From positions 1-16,425 of the forward strand of contig CAKSRC010000028.1 in assembly GCA_934486915.1 (NCBI GenBank): 16,425 nucleotides of DNA, read 5' to 3'. Position 1 is the first letter of the stretch, and each line of letters starts with the position of its first letter. The notes beneath the pieces were generated by a model that saw only the letters and a list, made by a program, of their open reading frames with translations, was not told where the DNA came from and did no database searches. Below are positions 13,909-16,425 of this stretch, one piece after another. The stretch comes from an uncultured Eubacteriales bacterium (GTDB lineage: Bacteria; Bacillota; Clostridia; Oscillospirales; Acutalibacteraceae). A program made the translations under genes and the position numbers.

Positions 13909-14868
13909 ATGAAAATATCAGTTTTAGGTTGTGGAAGATGGGGAACATTCATCGCTTGGTACTTAGATAAAATCGGACACGATGTTATTTTATGGGGACG
14001 GGAATCTTCAAAAAATTTTGCAGAACTCAAAAAGTATAGAAAAAATTCATACCTTACTCTAAGTGAAAATATAAAACTCACAAACGACTTGGGATACTCA
14101 TTAAACACATCTAACATTATAATAATCTCTATAGGATCCCAATCACTAAGAAATCTAATGGAAAAAGTTTCTCTTTATAATATAGAAAATAAAACGATAG
14201 TCCTATGTATGAAGGGTATAGAAATATCTACTAATAAACGACTCACTCAAGTTGTTGACGAATTTTTACCTTCAAGCAGTAATTGTGCAATTTGGGTAGG
14301 ACCGGGTCACGTTGAAGACTTCGTAAAAGGCATACCCAATTGTATGGTAATAGACTCAAAAAATGAAGAAACAAAAGAACTCCTTATAAAAGAATTTTCA
14401 AGTGAATTAATAAGATTCTATTACGGCACTGACCTAATAGGCAATGAAATAGGGGCCGCCGCTAAAAACGTAGTAGGAATTGCAGCAGGTATGCTCGATG
14501 GTCTTGGATATTCATCGTTAAAAGGTGCATTAATGTCTAGGGGAACACGTGAGATAGCCAGACTTATAAAAGCGGCAGGAGGCAACGAAATTTCCGCCTA
14601 TGGACTTGCCCATTTGGGCGATTATGAAGCGACTTTGTTTTCAGAACACAGTCATAACCGTAAATTTGGAGAATTGTTTATAAAAAGTCAACCGTATGAT
14701 AAACTTGCAGAGGGAGTATTTACAGTTAAAGCCCTATTATCTATGGCTAAAGAATATAATGTGGAACTGCCCATCTCAAATACAATAAATGATATAATTA
14801 ACCTAAAAAAAGACCCAAAAGAAAGCCTTTCGAGTCTTTTTGTGAGAAGTATAAAACGTGAATTTTAA
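13909..14868 (+). CDS. gpsA: Glycerol-3-phosphate dehydrogenase [NAD(P)+], GpsA-like
   Basis: GpsA reduces dihydroxyacetone phosphate to sn-glycerol-3-phosphate, the backbone for phospholipids. The 319 residues are close to the usual length of about 330. The Rossmann motif is VLGCGRWGT (5-13). CMKGIE (100-105) and GPGHVEDF (131-138) replace the more common KGIE and GPSHAEE motifs. GAAAKNVVGIAAGMLDGLG (182-200) contains the catalytic lysine K186. The substrate loop has D238 and NR at 250-251, in the segment HLGDYEATLFSEHSHNRKFG. The end motif EGVFTVKALLSMAKEYNVELPI is typical. The divergent loops suggest a side branch of the family; a related activity cannot be excluded. GGGTGG lies upstream of the ATG. 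The stop overlaps the stop of the convergent gene by 4 bp. Confidence 0.88.
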   Translation: MKISVLGCGRWGTFIAWYLDKIGHDVILWGRESSKNFAELKKYRKNSYLTLSENIKLTNDLGYSLNTSNIIIISIGSQSLRNLMEKVSLYNIENKTIVLCMKGIEISTNKRLTQVVDEFLPSSSNCAIWVGPGHVEDFVKGIPNCMVIDSKNEETKELLIKEFSSELIRFYYGTDLIGNEIGAAAKNVVGIAAGMLDGLGYSSLKGALMSRGTREIARLIKAAGGNEISAYGLAHLGDYEATLFSEHSHNRKFGELFIKSQPYDKLAEGVFTVKALLSMAKEYNVELPISNTINDIINLKKDPKESLSSLFVRSIKREF

Positions 14869-15761
14869 TTAAGTTTAAAGCAGTCCTTAAATATATCAGC
14901 CTCTTCATTTAAAATTATAAATGCACGGCTTTTATTAATAGCTAACTTTAAAAGATTACCAAGTATTCCACCTAAAACGCAAAGAATAGTTAAATCAAAA
15001 CCTATGGTTTCCGTATTGAAAATAAAGTGTAAAACCTCAACAGAGAGACCAAGAAGTATAAACACTGCTATATTTTTTATTAATGAATAGTTTTTATATA
15101 TTGAAAAGAAAAAACCAAGCATGATAAATAAACAAAGATTTGTAAAGCAGTAGTAGAATGCATCATAGCCCGGCCAATACGAATTCATATTGACAAATGG
15201 GATTAGATTAAAACTTCTTGACCCCAAAATATCCACAGGCTTCAAAAATACAAATAATGATAAAAATGCAATAGCAAAATAAACTAGGAAACAAATAAAA
15301 CTGCAATAAAAAAGATAGTTAAAAGACCTTCTTTTTTCTATTGTATCAAACTTTGCAATTGCAAATATCCTAATAAGTATACATATTGCAAACGGAATAA
15401 ACCATGTTATTCCTGCACAAAAACCATCATAGTATCCAATTGTAAGCGAAAACTTATTTCCTAAGCTTATATTGTTCATAATAAACTCCACATTAACTCT
15501 TATAAAATCAATAGCAACAAGTCCCATACAAGTCATGAGGGATACCCCTACTAAAATATAGTCTTTAAAAACAAGTAATATTATAACTGTTGAGATAACT
15601 GCAATAAGTCCAACATACAACTCTCTAAGCGGAGTATTCAACATAAAATTAGCATCATCCGGAATTAAGAACAATATAAATCCTGAGGCTATGGCTATAA
15701 GGAGTTGAATTGAATTTATATGTTTAGTATATCTTAGAATTTTAAGAATATTTTCTTTCAC
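14865..15761 (-). CDS. VanZ-like family integral membrane protein
   Basis: The protein has 298 residues with about eight hydrophobic segments, near 18-33, 47-65, 69-87, 112-134, 149-173, 203-221, 231-248 and 256-274. The C-terminal part has the VanZ-like pattern: NLIPFVNM (185-192), a transmembrane helix, then LSVEVLHFIFNTETIGFD (239-256) and a glycine-rich final helix. VanZ of the vancomycin cluster gives teicoplanin resistance; most homologues have no known role, so I claim only an envelope location. The start is GTG at 15761 with a strong AGGAGG upstream. The GTG overlaps the TGA of ruvX (GTGA), so the two are translated together. The gene ends overlapping gpsA by 4 bp with no terminator between. 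Confidence 0.8.
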   Translation of the reverse strand: MKENILKILRYTKHINSIQLLIAIASGFILFLIPDDANFMLNTPLRELYVGLIAVISTVIILLVFKDYILVGVSLMTCMGLVAIDFIRVNVEFIMNNISLGNKFSLTIGYYDGFCAGITWFIPFAICILIRIFAIAKFDTIEKRRSFNYLFYCSFICFLVYFAIAFLSLFVFLKPVDILGSRSFNLIPFVNMNSYWPGYDAFYYCFTNLCLFIMLGFFFSIYKNYSLIKNIAVFILLGLSVEVLHFIFNTETIGFDLTILCVLGGILGNLLKLAINKSRAFIILNEEADIFKDCFKLN

Positions 15762-16177
15762 GATTTATTCCTCCTAAAATCCAAGTAATCCTGCAAAATG
15801 ATAGTTGCCGCCACACTGTCTACAATTTCCTTGCGTTTTTTTCCTCTAACATCAGCTATATTTAAGTAATTGTGTGCTAAAACAGTTGTATTTCGCTCAT
15901 CCTGCATAATTATACTTACATCTGTTTGTTTACCTAAATCTTTAGAAAAGGATATTGCTCTTTGAGCGCTCTCCCCTAGGCTTCCGTCCATATTTTTAGG
16001 TAAACCTATAACAACCTCTTCTATATTTTCCTTTAGTATTATATCAATTATTTTTTCAATTAAAATATTTGTTTTTCTTTCCTTTATAACGCAAAATGGA
16101 TGTGCAAATGCCCCCGTAAGGTCAGATATAGCTATCCCTGTCCTTGCAAGTCCTAAATCTATACTCATAATCTTCAT
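15758..16177 (-). CDS. ruvX: RuvX/YqgF, RNase H-fold putative Holliday junction resolvase or 16S pre-rRNA nuclease
   Basis: This is a small conserved nuclease thought to process pre-16S rRNA or resolve branched DNA. The 139 residues from the ATG at 16177 match the usual size. MKIMSIDLGLARTGIAISD (1-19) gives the first catalytic aspartate D7. VIGLPKNMDGSLG (57-69) is the conserved middle motif, QDERNTT (92-98) holds the acidic E94, and VDSVAATIILQDYL (119-132) holds D120. A longer reading from an ATG at 16195 adds MRVNFV but has no ribosome binding site. The chosen ATG has GAGAGTGA 8 nt upstream and matches the family N-terminus. It is first of a two-gene minus-strand operon with the VanZ-like gene. 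Confidence 0.92.
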   Translation of the reverse strand: MKIMSIDLGLARTGIAISDLTGAFAHPFCVIKERKTNILIEKIIDIILKENIEEVVIGLPKNMDGSLGESAQRAISFSKDLGKQTDVSIIMQDERNTTVLAHNYLNIADVRGKKRKEIVDSVAATIILQDYLDFRRNKS

Positions 16178-16283
16178 AACAAAATTCACTCTCATTAATA
16201 ATAATCTTATAATATATATTTTATACCTTTATCCCCAATTTAACAAGTCACAATAGACCTATTTAATATAATTAAAATAATAA

Positions 16284-16324
16284 AAAAGGCTGATTTCGCT
16301 TAATAGCAAAATCGGCCCTTTTGG
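16284..16324 (-). terminator. Intrinsic terminator of the minus-strand gene at the right edge
   Basis: Read on the minus strand, a long imperfect stem (left arm GGCCGATTTTGCT, loop ATTA, right arm AGCGAAATCAGCC, with one internal mismatch and a G-U pair) is followed directly by six T residues. A-tracts opposite extend the stem. It lies about 25 bp after the stop of the partial gene. The 171-bp gap to ruvX holds this terminator plus an AT-rich stretch where the ruvX promoter must be; only weak candidates such as minus-strand TATAAA near 16222-16227 are visible. Confidence 0.8.
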
Positions 16325-16348
16325 TTAAATTAGTTCAATAGCTTGTAC

Positions 16349-16425
16349 TTATTTATTATATTCTTTCTTTTTAGATATAATTACTGCTGAAATTGCTATT
16401 GATGATATAAATAATATTGTTGCTA
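16349..16425 (-). CDS. C-terminal end of a membrane-anchored protein (5' part outside window)
   Basis: The minus-strand frame ending in TAA at 16349-16351 encodes the last 24 residues of a protein. These are a hydrophobic stretch, ATILFISSIAISAVIIS, followed by the charged tail KKKEYNK. This is the layout of a sortase sorting signal after LPxTG, or of a single C-terminal membrane helix. The LPxTG motif itself, if present, would lie just beyond the window. The following terminator supports it as a true gene end. Confidence 0.6.
   Translation of the reverse strand, partial: ATILFISSIAISAVIISKKKEYNK

Noticed and set aside
13836..14117. Minus-strand open frame across the start of gpsA
   Set aside because: It covers the gpsA promoter and coding start, shows no family features, and is best explained as chance.
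1..16425. CRISPR arrays, insertion sequences, tRNA or rRNA genes
   Set aside because: No regularly spaced repeats, transposase frames, terminal inverted repeats, or recognisable structural RNA sequences were found.

Overview
This window is AT-rich, densely coded DNA with strong Shine-Dalgarno sites, sigma-A type promoters, short intrinsic terminators and a lipobox lipoprotein. That points to a low-GC Gram-positive bacterium (Bacillota). The split transketolase, the BspA-like leucine-rich repeat protein and the PspA, YchF and fol gene set fit an anaerobic, probably host-associated member of the Clostridia. I cannot name a genus. I see no mobile element, CRISPR array, rRNA or tRNA, and no gap without a gene longer than about 250 bases.

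Layout: 1-1175 holds the 3' part of a BspA-type leucine-rich repeat gene. lysA (diaminopimelate decarboxylase) and a compact PspA/IM30-like gene follow, each with its own promoter. A 17-bp-stem bidirectional terminator separates the PspA-like gene from the convergent ychF ATPase gene. A GNAT acetyltransferase gene diverges from ychF. Next is a nucleoside/pentose operon of cdd and the two halves of a split transketolase, ending at a hairpin. A divergent pair of small XRE-type HTH regulators (7831-8396) follows; their shared intergenic region carries two near-identical 17-bp repeats that look like operators. Then comes a secreted transglutaminase-like lipoprotein, 19 bp upstream of a complete folE-folP-folB-folK cluster for tetrahydrofolate synthesis. 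After it are an exported LCAT-type alpha/beta hydrolase with its own promoter and palindrome, a terminator, and a gpsA-like glycerol-3-phosphate dehydrogenase gene. On the minus strand, ruvX/yqgF and a VanZ-like membrane protein overlap by 4 bp and converge on gpsA. At the right edge is the 3' end of a minus-strand gene whose product ends in a hydrophobic segment plus a basic tail, followed by a strong terminator.

How the genes work together: FolE, FolB, FolK and FolP cover the steps from GTP to dihydropteroate, apart from pyrophosphate removal. Cdd could feed ribose from cytidine into the pentose phosphate pathway served by the transketolase. GpsA, the lipase-like protein, PspA and VanZ all relate to lipids or the envelope but are not in one operon. 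Most of the window is housekeeping. The less ordinary parts are the XRE pair with its paired operators, the lipoprotein-fol linkage, and the inverted repeats at the cdd and lipase promoters.
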